Part shown: positions 12,889 to 23,705 of the stretch, in pieces
How the letters are laid out: every line of letters begins with the position of its first letter
Position numbering within the stretch: the first letter of the stretch is position 1
NCBI RefSeq assembly: GCF_943734655.1
Contig: NC_071353.1
Location: 143,264,043 to 143,328,042, forward strand
Reading direction: 5' to 3'
Length of the DNA stretch: 64,000 nt
Origin: Sabethes cyaneus
Taxonomy: Eukaryota; Arthropoda; Insecta; Diptera; Culicidae
Notes under the pieces: model-generated
Told to the model about the DNA's origin: nothing
The model's database searches: none
The model's input: only the letters and a program-made list of their open reading frames with translations
Position numbers and translations under genes: made by a program

Positions 12889-13492
12889 CTTGATCCGTAG
12901 GTCTGTAGAAAATTCTCAAATCCGTAGAACTACTGATAAATCCCTAGATCTGGCATCACTGACGTTCGCAAGAACTAATTTCATAATTATTCATTCTCGT
13001 TCTCGATCGTGTTGTTCATTCAACAACAAAAACGATGCGAGGCGTCATCGCACATCGATGGCGGAGTCGAAAGCGGAAAGTACCGTTATTCGGCGACACG
13101 ATCATTGCGGTTCCCGGTGGATCGCTACTAGGCTAGCAACCCGATGATTTTTGCTCGCATTTTTTTTTTGAAACCAACACTCTGCTCTTCTATCAGTTCA
13201 GCTTTTCAGTTGCCATTGGTATGGAATCGGGTTCAGATCGTGTCAAGATCGCACTGGCTGTAGTGCCAGTGATCAACCGGAGTGGTGGCGCGCGGTTTGG
13301 TGTGGTATTTGTTCGTTATTCGTGTTGGTTGTGGTTTTTGTGGCGAAGAAAAACTAAAATTATCGTTCTAATCTGTTTTGGGATGTATATTTATTGTGAA
13401 AAATATTTTGAAATGTGTTTTCGGCGGAAAGAAGTGTTTGTGTTTCCCTGTAGTGATCTGGCTATCTGCCCGCCAAAGGTTGGTTTTGGTAG

Positions 13493-13636
13493 GAGCTAAA
13501 AATAAAGTGGCTACAAGTTGAACCTGATGCCAACAACGTTTCCCTTCCCGGCAAAAGTAATTTGCACTTTTTCCGTAACTTTGCGATGCGCGTCGGGCTG
13601 AATCGCGATGGGATCGAGCTGGACCGGGAGATTGTG
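13493..13636 (+). CDS. Candidate host coding exon (48 codons)
   Basis: A frame is open exactly from a plausible acceptor (TTGGTTTTGGTAG before 13493) to a good donor (ATTGTG then GTATGT, 13637). It is 144 bp, phase 0. The peptide begins ELKIKWLQVEPDANN and ends RVGLNRDGIELDREIV; no domain was recognised. The last 17 codons favour G/C at third positions, unlike the surrounding repeats. The ATG at 13584 could instead be a start codon in a 5' exon beginning near an initiator-like TATCAGTTCAG at about 13190. Chance openness over 48 codons cannot be excluded. Confidence 0.3.
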
Positions 13637-14424
13637 GTATGTTTTATTTTATTTTTAAGTTTGTACATGATTTTGTTTCTGTTAATTTGATCAATTAAGT
13701 ACAGTTTCTCTAGAGTCAGCAACTGATGCTTATCAAAAGTGCCGCGGTTGATATTAGCCCCACGAATTATTCAATGTCATCATTGATTGATTGATGAGAA
13801 ACATTATTTAAAAGTTATTTTCAAACTTCTCCAAACTAGATAAAAAGGATTGTTCAATGTTACAATCATGCGTTCCAACTCGAATAAATAATTTCAATTG
13901 GAAATCATCCCCACTATGCAAATTGGTTTCTATTCCACCAAATTCCCGCGATTAAAATGAAAAATTAGCCCGGCCTTAGTCACATATTTTTCCAGCTATT
14001 TGCCAGCAGACGTTGGTTGCTCATTGTGTTCCGTAACGCCGGAATTTGTCAAAAGACAGCAACATTGAAAATCATTCTATCCTCCGGTGGTTCCCCTCTG
14101 TTGACGACCAAAAGAAGTGGTAAAAACTACCGTTATTCGGTGCATTCGGCGATTATCGCGGAGACGTGAATTGGCGAGTGCGAAAACCGACCAACCGACC
14201 GACCGTTGGCATTGATCGGCATTTTGTTGGCAGTATTAAATGAATTTATTTTCTAAATGAACGTCCTTTACGAATTGCTATCGGTTTGGTCTTGTTTTTG
14301 GATAAGTAGGCGCACATGATAGTTGGTAGTTCATCCGTTGTTCATCGCGCTTTCTGGTGGACAAACGTGCTTCATCAAATGCAAATCGCTATAGGGTGAA
14401 TGTATCAATTATGATTGTAATTAT
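13637..14424. other. Unique sequence, no gene recognised
   Basis: AT-leaning DNA without an open frame of note, transposon ends or tandem repeats that I could identify. It may be intronic if the preceding exon is real. Confidence 0.4.
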
Positions 14425-14548
14425 AGTAATGACAAATAAAATTTTGGAATTTTTTTCTTGAGCTGTCAAAAAAAAAAGAAAAAAAAATACTTGGAGAAGA
14501 TCTGATCTACCGAAATTAAAGATACATTATCCATTGTTGAAAAGAAAA

Positions 14549-15414
14549 TTAGTGTACATTTGAAAACGGTCCGTAATCGGCTGTTCGGCGAAGCTTTCGT
14601 TTGACGCCGAAACAGGAGCGTTGTACGGCCGTCATGTCAACTTTGCGAATGCATCTCTTGTTTCTACCAATCAACTTTTTGCAATTCGTGGTTCTCCAGT
14701 TATTTTTGTACACCAAGGAACACGAAATCCCGAAGATATCTTCGATTGGGCGTACTTAGACAGATTTTTCGGATCGTGATTTTTGAGTAAAAATGGGATC
14801 GTATGGGTATTCAGGAACGATTGTGTTTTTTGGCGTAATGCGACGATTCTCTATCCGGCTAAAACACGTATTCAAGAGCAACATGTGAAAAGGGCCTATG
14901 TGCAAATGAGGGATTCTCTTTGTGTCTCCTCTCTTGCGTTTACCACGGCGACATGAATGCATTCCAATGAAATTTTTCGTTACCAATAGTTAGCAAATTA
15001 CGCCAGCAACCGTTTCATGCAGAATTAATCCGTTCAAGTGCATTTGCATCGCCGTGATAAGCGGAAGAGAGGAGACACGAAGAGAATCTCTCATTTGCAC
15101 ATAGGCCCTTTTCACATGTTGCTCTTGTATTGTCCATTTGAATGATGTTTTTGTAGAAACGGGATCAAAATTTTCTTCAAACATTCGTCTATTGTATTTT
15201 AATTGATAGCCAAACCAGAGGGCTTATTGTTGAAGAAACGAGAAAGAGAACGATGTCCTTCTGCGTCCATAATTTTGGCTGGTCTTCCACTACAGTCGCA
15301 GTCGCAACATATTCGCTTTTTAAATGTTGTACCGTGTACTTTTTGCCGAGATTTCTGTGACAGTTCGTAGAACTGTACAACGCGCTCTAGAAATGCTTCT
15401 TGTTTCGACGTCAT
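14549..15414 (-). pseudogene. DD37E-like mariner transposase, copy 2
   Basis: Begins MTSKQEAFLERVVQFYEL at 15414, followed by CSGRPAKIMDAEGHRSLSRF. It then jumps directly to KPSGLAI, removing the second HTH and the first catalytic Asp that copy 1 retains. The remainder is frameshifted but keeps the third motif as RPIEDIFG, with Glu intact. The MITE at 14873-15127 splits the region just before the second catalytic Asp. It is non-functional. Confidence 0.85.
14873..15127. mobile_element. Foldback MITE with TATT duplication
   Basis: The arms start CAAGAGCAACATGTGAAAAG and pair with the inverted right end for about 90 bp with few mismatches. The 4-bp TATT occurs on both sides (14869-14872, 15128-15131). 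Removing the insert plus one TATT restores the mariner sequence present in copy 1 (ACGTATTGTCC), so the boundaries are certain. Confidence 0.92.
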
Positions 15415-15793
15415 TGCAAACCAAGGCAAGCAAACTCTCTAAAGAGAAGACCTTATGGCCAGGTTTCCGCATTTATTTATTATTTATTTCCGAGAATCGT
15501 CGTATTTATTTCGCGAGAATCGTCGCGGGGACAAATATAGTTTATTTTGTCAAGTAAATCAATAGCTTACGGGCTAGACAAGCATAATATATACTTATAA
15601 CTTACATACAGCCAAGCAGATTCTTTCTGCGACGATTTCAAGCTATCAAAAAAGTGAGCAGCGCGTTTTGTTACCAATGAAGCGGGCAATATTAGGTCAA
15701 CATCAACAGACTGTAGTCCCAATGATGGATAAGTAGCTTAATCTAATAACAATCACAGTCAAAAAATTACAATTACAAACACTAACAATTTTC

Positions 15794-17790
15794 TTAGTCG
15801 TCATTTGTTGAAAAAAACATAGGAAAGTTATGACGGACCGTTTCACGTGACAAATTAAAATCAAAAGCGAATGCATCCCGATTGAAAATTCGCTGTATAC
15901 CAGACGATGAGCTGTTTCGTCTGTAGTTGGTGCGTTGAAAAGGTACCCTCAGCATTGAGTTGTTCCGCAGTGCCCTGGGACGCACGTTTAGATCAATCGC
16001 CCCAAGAATAGCAGGACAATCAATTCTTCCCTGCAACGTGACGACAACAAACACAGCTCTTGCGATGTTCCTTCGTGTCCGTAGTGTCTCCAAGTGTATT
16101 AATCGGCATCGACTTTCAAAACTCGGCAACTGGAACGGATTTCACAATGGTAGACGACAGAGAGCAAAGCGTAAGAAGCGGCGTTGGACTGATTCAATCC
16201 TTTGCATCCCGTTTTGGTAATATGGATGCCAGACAACGGAACCGTACTCAAGAGTCGAACGGACGAGTGCACAGTCAGTGAAGCTCTTAGCGATGCGGAA
16301 GACGAATCCTAATGTTCTGGATGCCTTGTCCACAATGTAAGAAATATGCCGTTTAAACGATAACTGGCTATCTAAAATAACGCCGAGATCCTTTACCTGG
16401 TCGACACGTTGGATTTCTGTATCGCGTAGCTTGTAGTTAAAAATGACGGGTTCTCTGATCCGGGCAAAAGAAATAATGGAACACTTCTCAGGATTGACGA
16501 GCATGCAGTTCAGATTGCACCAATTCGTAAAAGTCTCAAGCTCTTGTTGAAGACAAATTGCATCGTCCTTGGAACGTATCTTCAAGTACATCTTCAAATC
16601 GTCGGCGAAGGATAAACGAGGACCTCTGAGTACATAGTTGACATCATTGAAGTACAATAGGAAGATTAACGGTCCCAAATGACTGAGATTGGGGGATTCC
16701 AGATGAGGCCGGAAACGCATTTGATTGAAAACCTGCAACTGTCGCAATCAGCTGGCGACCTACGAGGTACGAACTGAACCAACGCAACATACTGCCGCTG
16801 ATACCGAGTCTTTCCAATTTAGCAATCGCAATAGCATGATTGATTTGGTCAAACGCCATAGACAAATCAGTATAAATGACATCCGTTTGAGCACGATCCT
16901 CTAGACTTTCGGCAAAATATGTTGTGAGACAAAGGAGGTTCGTAGTGGTTGATCTGCCAAGTCGATCACTGACATAACCGAGCGGGAGTGAACGTCGATC
17001 AGACCTACGTCTCGTACTCGATCGGGGGGGATGTAAATTCCACACAGGAACAACCTGCAGTTAGTCAACTCGATACACACCCACACTTGCTCAAAACTGC
17101 TCCATTGATCATTTTCGATCGGTTTTGCTTTCAGTCTCTGATTAACCGCGACAAGCACGCCATCGCCCATTAACTTCCGACTATTTCTGGGCTCACGGTC
17201 GCATCGAAAAACTTCATATTCGGGACCAAACACCTGACACGAGAGAGTTCGAAAGTCGAGCCAGGTTTCGGTACAATGATATCGTAGCAGCCACCAGATG
17301 CAGCCAGGAGGTACTCGTTAACGTCGCAGTTTATTCCTCCAGCGTTTTGGTAGTAGATGAGCACATCGCCATTGGCATCATCGCGCGCAAGATCCGGCCT
17401 TGATTGCAAATTGGCCGAACTAAAAATCGGAGTATCAGGTACCGGAAGTTCATTACTTGAGTTGCAAGGGTACTCGTCTGAGGCTACGGATTGGAAGACT
17501 GCCACACCACAACCTGTGCTGTCCACAGGGCGGGGTACAGGAGTAGGACGAAGAGGAGACTCGTTGCGATCAGGATCCACTAATTGTTTATTGTATGGAC
17601 TTGTAGACGGAACGTGGCTAGAAATGTTGAATTCATCGACGAGAGAAAATTTTGTATTACACGCATACCTGCCTGGAAGTGCAGGCTGGAAGACTCCTTC
17701 CAAACCACCGTGAACAGGACCAGGACGACTGAGATGGCAGCAATCAGATAAACAAGCGTTGTTTGTAAAGTTAACTGAGGAACAAGACGA
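15794..17790 (-). pseudogene. Jockey-like ORF2 (endonuclease / reverse transcriptase)
   Basis: Order on the minus strand: an N-terminal extension; an APE endonuclease start (DVLIYYQNAGGIN, then CYDIIV); EQVWVCIELTNCRLFLCGIY ending at IPPDR; then an abrupt jump from LIDVHSRSV to GRSTTTNLL, removing the rest of the endonuclease and the first RT motifs; YTDLSMAFDQINHA; the catalytic LSFADDLKMYL (Asp pair intact); VKDLGVILDSQLSFKRHISY; and the C-terminal ESRCRLIHLETLRTRRNIAR. Several frameshifts separate these blocks. The family is the Jockey/CR1-type lineage common in insects. Dead copy. Confidence 0.88.
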
Positions 17791-17819
17791 GGTTGTGTCG
17801 TTGCGCGCGTCCTGGTCAG

Positions 17820-18917
17820 TAGAGATGGTCGGGTTTCATATTCTCCAAGCCCGAACCCGACCCGGGCCCGAAAATTTTATTGCTTTCAAACCCGTACCCG
17901 ACCCGTACCCGAATTTTTGTTTTCTGTTAAACCCAAGCCCGACCCGAACCCGCAATTTTGCGTTCAGTAGAACCCGAACCCGACCCGAACCCGGATTTAT
18001 TTTTTTCGCTAAGCCCGAACCCGACCCGAACCCGAATTTTTTTTCGGCCAGGAAATCACAGCAACTGAAATAATTGATGGGTCTCAAATTTATGCATGCA
18101 CAAATATCTGTATTTGTGGCAGCTCTGCTTCACGGTATGTTTAGTGTTAAAGACAGCTAAACTTACAACTATTCCGAGGCACGAAACTTTAATTTATGAT
18201 AGCAGACAATTCTAGTATTCTGTCAGGCCACCTAATCACTACACTGAGAAAACTTTTCGTATAGTTTCTATGTGTCCCACACATAGATTTTTGCAATGTG
18301 CCCAGTTAATGAACTTCATATGCCAAACAGTTATAATTTATGGGAACGCGAAACTTTTGCACATACTATTCAAATGCGTATATTTTTTATGTGTATAATT
18401 GCACATACTATTCATATGCGTATAATTTTTATGTGTAATTCTGGGAGGATTGTGTTTATATGCGGCTCATGATAATTATAGGGAATTTCATATGGAAATT
18501 TACTATTAGTTATGTGCAGAATACTTTGAGTGTAGTTTGGGAGCAGTTATGACATGATCCAACTAACGAATTCTGGAATATATAACTTTTGGTCTAAACT
18601 CGTTCTAAATCTGAAAACACTAAACCGTCTAAAATACAACCAGTTCAGTTTAGTTGATATCTGAGTAATACTAAATATCATTAAAGTACTGCTTATTTTA
18701 TTATGTTAAAATAATACTTTTACAAAAACTCAATGTGGAGATGGTTCGGTTTCTCATTACCCAAACCCGAAACCCGGATTTATTTTTTTCGCTAAGCCCG
18801 AACCCGACCCGAACCCGACACCTGGTAAATGTGTCAAGCCCGAACCCGACCTGAACCCGACGGGTTCGGGTTTTTTTCGGGTTTCGGGTCTGAAAACCCG
18901 AGACCAGACCATCTCTA
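17820..18917. mobile_element. hAT element with CCCGAA subterminal arrays, inside Jockey
   Basis: The termini TAGAGATGGTC and, inverted, TAGAGATGGTCTGG are flanked by an exact 8-bp duplication CTGGTCAG (17812-17819, 18918-18925). Both ends carry dense degenerate arrays of CCCGAACCCGACC, about 200 bp at the left and 130 bp at the right, in inverted arrangement. No transposase is encoded, so it is non-autonomous. A 291-bp MITE lies within it. The host Jockey frame (minus strand) is re-joined when the insert is removed. Confidence 0.94.
18242..18532. mobile_element. TA-flanked MITE inside the hAT
   Basis: The ends CACTGAGAAAAC and, inverted, CACTCAAAGTATT have TA on both sides (18240-18241, 18533-18534). 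A roughly 43-bp unit around TGCACATACTATTCAAATGCG-like sequence is tandemly duplicated internally (about 18355-18440). No coding capacity. Confidence 0.75.
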
Positions 18918-19301
18918 CTGGTCAGTGCGGGGACTCGTAATTCAAGTTCATTGATAGACAAGTCTGCATCTATTTTGGCCAAAGGACTGACGCGTGCCAT
19001 TCATCAATCAAAAGCCCATGCAGGTCAGGATTGTCTCATCAGTCACTTTAAGCGGTTTGGCGCCATAGGGCAGCAACCCCTTTTCGATATACATCACCTT
19101 AAATCAAGCTACTTTGAATACAGCAATTCGATGTCAAACCATCTTACCACAAATTACGTTGGTCGAAGTGGTGGAATCGACAAGTCCGGACTGATTCGCA
19201 ATTAGGGCGCAACTAACAAAACGTAAACAAATCGTTTTATTACACCATCAGCCTTGAAAAGATTGTTAACCTTCACGTCCCCGACAGCAAAAATGCTGGT
19301 A

Positions 19302-19497
19302 CACTGAAGTCGCTTTTTACGCGACTATTTTTACGCGAGTTTCGGAATTTACGCGGTTTTTTTAGGCGAATTTCGGAATATACGCGGTTTTTTCACGCGA
19401 TTTTCGGAATTTACGCAGTTTTTTCACGCGAATTTCAGAATTTACGCGGTTTTGATTTACGCGGGGCGTATCCTTCGCGTAAAATGCGACTTAAGTG
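19302..19497. mobile_element. TA-flanked MITE with internal 28-bp tandem repeat
   Basis: The ends CACTGAAGTCGCTTTTTACG and, inverted, CACTTAAGTCGCATTTTACG have TA at both flanks (19300-19301, 19498-19499). The centre is four to five copies of a unit of about 28 bp around TTACGCGGTTTTTTCACGCG. The 196-bp unit resembles Tc1/mariner-type MITEs. Confidence 0.88.
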
Positions 19498-19570
19498 TAC
19501 TTTCAGTTATACTTTTGGCTCTATTTCCACTGATTTTCATTCGATTTTTATGCAGCTAGTCTTAAAAGAA

Positions 19571-19778
19571 TCCCCCCTCCCCGCCTCCCAGCTGGTTACG
19601 AGGTAAGACGCTAGTCTAATAAGCCAGTCGTCGTATGTTCGAATCTCGGCTTAGAGTCAATAGGATCGTAGCACTGACCCCGCACTGTCCTGTATTCTAA
19701 CAGCTGGTTGCGAAGTCTGTCGTATAAAAACAGAAGGTCAAATTTCGATAACGGAATTAGCACCCATTAGCTTTTTTG
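19571..19778 (+). repeat. tRNA-derived SINE (family B), complete with TSD
   Basis: An A-box-like GGTTACGAGGTAAGACGCT and a B-box-like TGTTCGAATCTCGG lie near the 5' end, followed by a conserved tail around CACTGTCCTGTATTCTAAC. The 10-bp duplication CTTAAAAGAA flanks it (19561-19570, 19779-19788). It resembles mosquito tRNA-related SINEs of the Feilai type, but this was not checked. A related minus-strand copy lies at about 43.4-43.56 kb. Confidence 0.85.
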
Positions 19779-20577
19779 CTTAAAAGAACCACATTAGATT
19801 GGTCTTTAATAAAAACATATGCGGGTAAATTATGGTTCCATTTTCCCGGAGCTATTCCAGATCGCGGTGGGATTTTGTTTGACGTCATAAGTAGTAGATG
19901 GAATAAAACTAGAAATCTGCTTAATTTACTGCGCAAAAGTTATCCATTTTATTTGCAGTTACTAATAATGACTTTTACACTATCCTGTAGAGCGCTGGCT
20001 TACGCCGCACACTTCGGAACATCCGGCATCGGTTCTACCGGAACTCAAAAGTGGTCATTTGGAATTCTCTTCGAAAATATGGCAAATGGGGTAACAAAAG
20101 ACAGGATTTTTTCAGCATTTTTCTATTACGCAGATTTCTAGTTTTATGTCATCTGCTACTTATGACGTCAAAAAAATCTCACCGCGATCTGGAATATCTC
20201 CGGGAAAATGGAACCATAATTTACCAGTACATCTTTTCATTAAAGGCCAATCTAATGTGGTTCTTTTAAGACTAGTTGTATAAAAATCGATTGAAAATCA
20301 GTGGAGATAGAGCCAAAAGTGTAACTGAAAGAACAAGGTGAAACAGCACCGGGCGAATCTCAACTAGAGAACTTAGATGTTAAGCATGAATGCACAGATT
20401 TAATGCAGTATAGTTGGAAAACTATATGATTGCGTTATTCTACTCCAATTTATGCCTATAAACTCGATTTTTCTGACTTTAATTTAAATTACGACCTAAA
20501 AATGTACTTGCAAGTTGCGCCCTAATCGCAAATCATTCCGGAAATGTTAACAATAAGCGCGATTAAGCGATGTTTCA

Positions 20578-21074
20578 GGGGGGCTCCGTAGCCGCAAGGT
20601 TACCGAGTCTGCTTTGACAAACGAGTGGTCGTGGGTTCGAATCTTAGTAGAATCAAGCCATTCTCGATGTCAAGTGACTTTAGCATGGGTTTATTCTCAG
20701 GCCCCTCCATTTACCCTTCCTTCGTGCTGAATTCTATATTTACCCTCTGAAGCCTCTTAACAGTGCAAATGTCCCTCCTATAGTTAAGTGTACTGGTCAG
20801 AGGTACGAATGAGTCCTCGCCAGGGACGGCTATAATATGGGATAGTGCTGGCAGCGAGGAATAAGTGGGTAAAGTAGATTAAGCTTTGAAGGAAGGGTAA
20901 ACCCCAATACACGCAAGCACGCATAAAATTTAATAAGCATATCGCTCACTCAATAGCGATTATAGCAAAAAGAAATGCAGTGCAGGTCATACAGCAAACA
21001 CCCGGGCGATATTACAATAGATCAACTATACTGGTCGCAGTAATGAGTCCACACATGAAAAAAAAAAAAAAAAA
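20578..21074 (+). repeat. tRNA-derived SINE (family A), full length with poly(A) and TSD
   Basis: A tRNA-like head (CTCCGTAGCCGCAAGGTTAC, then GTGGGTTCGAATCTTAG as B box) is followed by a long body around GACTTTAGCATGGGT and GTCCCTCCTATAGTTAAG, and a pure poly(A) tail. An exact 13-bp duplication AAGCGATGTTTCA flanks it (20565-20577, 21075-21087). It is the longest of three family A copies in the window and looks young. Confidence 0.95.
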
Positions 21075-21087
21075 AAGCGATGTTTCA

Positions 21088-23216
21088 CAGAGCACAGAGC
21101 GGCACAAAAATAATCACAGCGAAGAGTAAATTCATCTCTTAGCTACACTGCTGCTACTCGCTTAACAGTCCCATTTATATAGGAAACTCCTAAGAAAATG
21201 AGACTGTCATGCGAGTAGCGGCAGTACAGTTAATGCTTAGTATCAGTGCAAAAAGACGGTTTATCATGGAGCCGTCAACAAACTTAACCTAAACTAACTG
21301 AACAGTGGAACCAAAGGTGTGATTTTCACTTGAGAATTTGGTATTTGGTTTTTATATTTTTCTATGTTTTATTCTAGATTTTAGATCTTGTCTTTGTAGC
21401 ATGAATTTTTGTTTTTTTGTAGTTTGGTTTGTGTATTTCAGACTTCAGATTTTTTATCCTGAATTTTGAGCTTTTGATTCTTAATTTTTTGTACTTTTTT
21501 TTTATTCCAGATTTGGTAGATTGTGAGAATTTCTAACACCGTTTTATGTAAGGTAACTAGCCAACTCCATTGTCTCTACCTTGGTTAAGTTAATGCGGGT
21601 TCTTTTTTCTTTCGTTCCATATAGGATTGCAACAACTAAACTTTTATTTCACCTGTCTCGGAGGTGTGCTTTGTATGCTCCATGTAAGTGATTGGTGTCG
21701 GTCCGGTTGTGAGTAAACGTCGCTGCCAAGCCCGGGAAGATTGATGCGAACTAATTCTCCATCCGAACGAACAAGTTAAGTCCAACGAATTTGTTATTGC
21801 CTGCTCCGTCCGTCTGTCTGCCTGCTCGCTCGGACGTCTGCTGCCGGAAACCGGGGTTCACGCATAGGTCAAGTTTTGATTGTGGTTTTGCTGGATCAAA
21901 TGGATAGATTGATTGGCCCGACCGGCCAAGAAGATAGCCGAGCCGAAGTTTGCTAATTCCCGGACAAGGCTGAGCGGGCGGAAGCAACAGTCACAGTTCT
22001 GTGTTACGGATATTTCATCACACTACTGCGCTGTTGTAGAAGAACTCGATGAGAGGAAAACTTTGTCCATTGAGCCTACCAATTACATTCGATTGATCTT
22101 CGTCTGCAGGGAAAACTTGCTGTGCTAGCTCCGCTTAATACGTCCCGGGCGGCGGGCGGTGCCGACTTGGTACAGACTTGGCTGCCACTGAATATTTGAC
22201 TTCTGCGAACGGCTAGATAGCCGTTTAATTTCCTCTGCCCGATTGCCGGTCAAATTGTGAACGCATGGAATGGAAAAAAAGTTGGCCTCCCCTTGGCTAA
22301 TCAACATTCTGATGATAATTCTCGGGAGAACGGGAAACTCTTTTATTGGCTGGCTAGTCGTAGGATATGATGTTTTTCTTTTAGTTGGATTCGTAAAATT
22401 TTACGTTAAAATCTGCCACTGTTTGACCAAAAATCGATTCTGCCGGAGCAAGTTCAACCAGAGCAGCAAAAGAGTTTCGAATTTTATCCTAGCCCGTCAC
22501 TTTGGAAAATTTATGAAAAGCAAAAATATTCAATTTCCACGGTCACGGCTGCTGCAAGGACCTTCGCCTTTGGCTGGTCGCAGACCAGCGTCTCTTGAAA
22601 AGTTTTGAACCGAACGAACGAACGAACGAAATCTGCCAGTAATACAATTTCGCAAGGAGGTAGCAAAGGGTGGCGCGTGGTGGTCCGCTAAATCCGTTCA
22701 AGTGCTGAAAAGTAAAAGCCGCCTCCTTGCTCGACATGTGTGCGCGCCTTTCGAATTCGGGCAGGCTTCAGCAACCGTCAGTTCGGTCTCCGACCGGAAG
22801 AAACGGAAGCTGTGCGGTGTCACGCGCCAGTGGAATGGCAAAAAAATAATAACAAATCCTTCGTTGGCTGGAAATCGGTGGGAGTCCCGAACGAAGCACA
22901 GCATGCTTCGATCGGGTTGGGTGGGTGGTCGTCGTTTCTCGCGAATGAGAGCAACATACTGTGCGAGAGAGCAGAGCAGAGCAAATGGAAAACATAGAAA
23001 AACATCGATTCTTGCTGTTCCGGAAAAGAGCTGGAGCTTCCAAGCATGGTTCCGAACTTTTTCTCGCCGTGCCACCATCACCGTGACTCTCTCAGGACTC
23101 TTTCTCATCCGATTTGCACACTTGTCAAACTTCGGAACCCAGCAGAACCTGTTCCGAACTCCGACTGTAAACATTTTGCAACAAAACACGAACCCGACTT
23201 GTTCCGTAGAACAGTG
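21088..23216. other. Unique sequence, no gene recognised
   Basis: T-rich then more GC-rich DNA. A GAAC tetranucleotide run lies at about 22607-22628. Open frames such as + 22702-23253 overlap open frames on the other strand and show no domain. Confidence 0.4.
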
Positions 23217-23699
23217 TCAGTGGGGGCCACTCCGCCCGCTCTGCCAGCTGTAGCAGCCGAATGGAAAATTGTTTTAGTTTATGCTAAGCCTCGCTCGAAA
23301 CCGGACGTGACTCTGCGGGTTATCCTTGTGTGCACCCTTGTGCGAGGGGTCTTGCGGGTACTTGATCCTGAACTTTAGTGGAGACTTTTAAATCCTTAAC
23401 TGACCACCGGTGGTGCTGAACTCCAGGAGCCCAGGTGCACTGCTTATTTAGGTCCAAAGACACGGTGACGAACGTGTGAAGTGTTTCCTCTGTGTTGTGT
23501 TGCAACCAGTGACGAGGCAACAGTTTGACTTCAAAAGCTTCCGCCGCCGGTTGAAATCCTAGGGAAAGGGTGCAATTGCCATCGCGCGCGTTGGGCAAAA
23601 AACGAAGCAAAAAAACGTGACGTGTATATGATGGAGTTTTGATGAAGTGCTAGTGGGCTGCAAGTTTTTTTTTCCGTTTCGATACTTCTTCTGCTTGCA
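23217..23699 (+). promoter_or_regulatory. Possible host transcription start and 5' UTR exon
   Basis: A canonical arthropod initiator TCAGT (23217-23221, in GTGTCAGTGGGGG) lies in a CpG-rich stretch. A strong splice donor GTAAGT follows at 23700. No conserved peptide is encoded between them, so this would be a noncoding 5' exon. The proposal rests only on these two short signals and local composition. Confidence 0.22.
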
Positions 23700-23705
23700 G
23701 TAAGT

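Larger units (their letters stand above)
14425..15470 (-). mobile_element. Mariner-like transposon, copy 2 (inverted)
   Basis: The left end, TGACAAATAAAATTTTGGAA, and the next several hundred bases match the 3' half of the mariner at 9-11.5 kb in reverse orientation, including the sequence around CGGTCCGTAATCG. The 5' terminus is missing: homology stops near 15470, where the A-rich tail of a Jockey element begins. A foldback MITE (14873-15127) lies inside. There is also an internal deletion in the transposase. Confidence 0.85.
15471..19194 (-). mobile_element. Jockey-like non-LTR retrotransposon, decayed
   Basis: The minus-strand element ends in a tail of AAATAAATAATAAATAAAT type (15471-15490), which abuts the truncated mariner copy 2. 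It carries an ORF2 with endonuclease and reverse transcriptase motifs (15794-17790) and more upstream sequence beyond the nested hAT (18926-19194). The true 5' end is not defined; homologous-looking upstream sequence may continue past the second hAT at 20533. Confidence 0.8.
19203..20524. mobile_element. hAT-like foldback element
   Basis: The ends TAGGGCGCAACT and AGTTGCGCCCTA are perfect inverse copies. The flanking octamers TTCGCAAT and ATCGCAAA agree at 6 of 8 positions and fit the hAT nTnnnnAn duplication pattern. Long inner arms also pair: sequence at 19500-19570 plus 19789-19895 matches 20155-20335 in reverse. A MITE (19302-19497) and a SINE (19571-19778) interrupt the left arm. Confidence 0.8.

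Noticed and set aside
6559..12965. hAT spanning from CAGTGATGCCAGG (6559) to the inverted TGGCATCACTG (about 12957)
   Set aside because: Terminal motifs are the common hAT type, but the flanking octamers differ and the interval includes unrelated elements; pairing is probably accidental.
22702..23253. 183-codon + ORF
   Set aside because: Longest non-repeat ORF, but overlapped by several open frames on both strands, no domain, atypical composition and no splice framing; treated as chance in GC-richer DNA.
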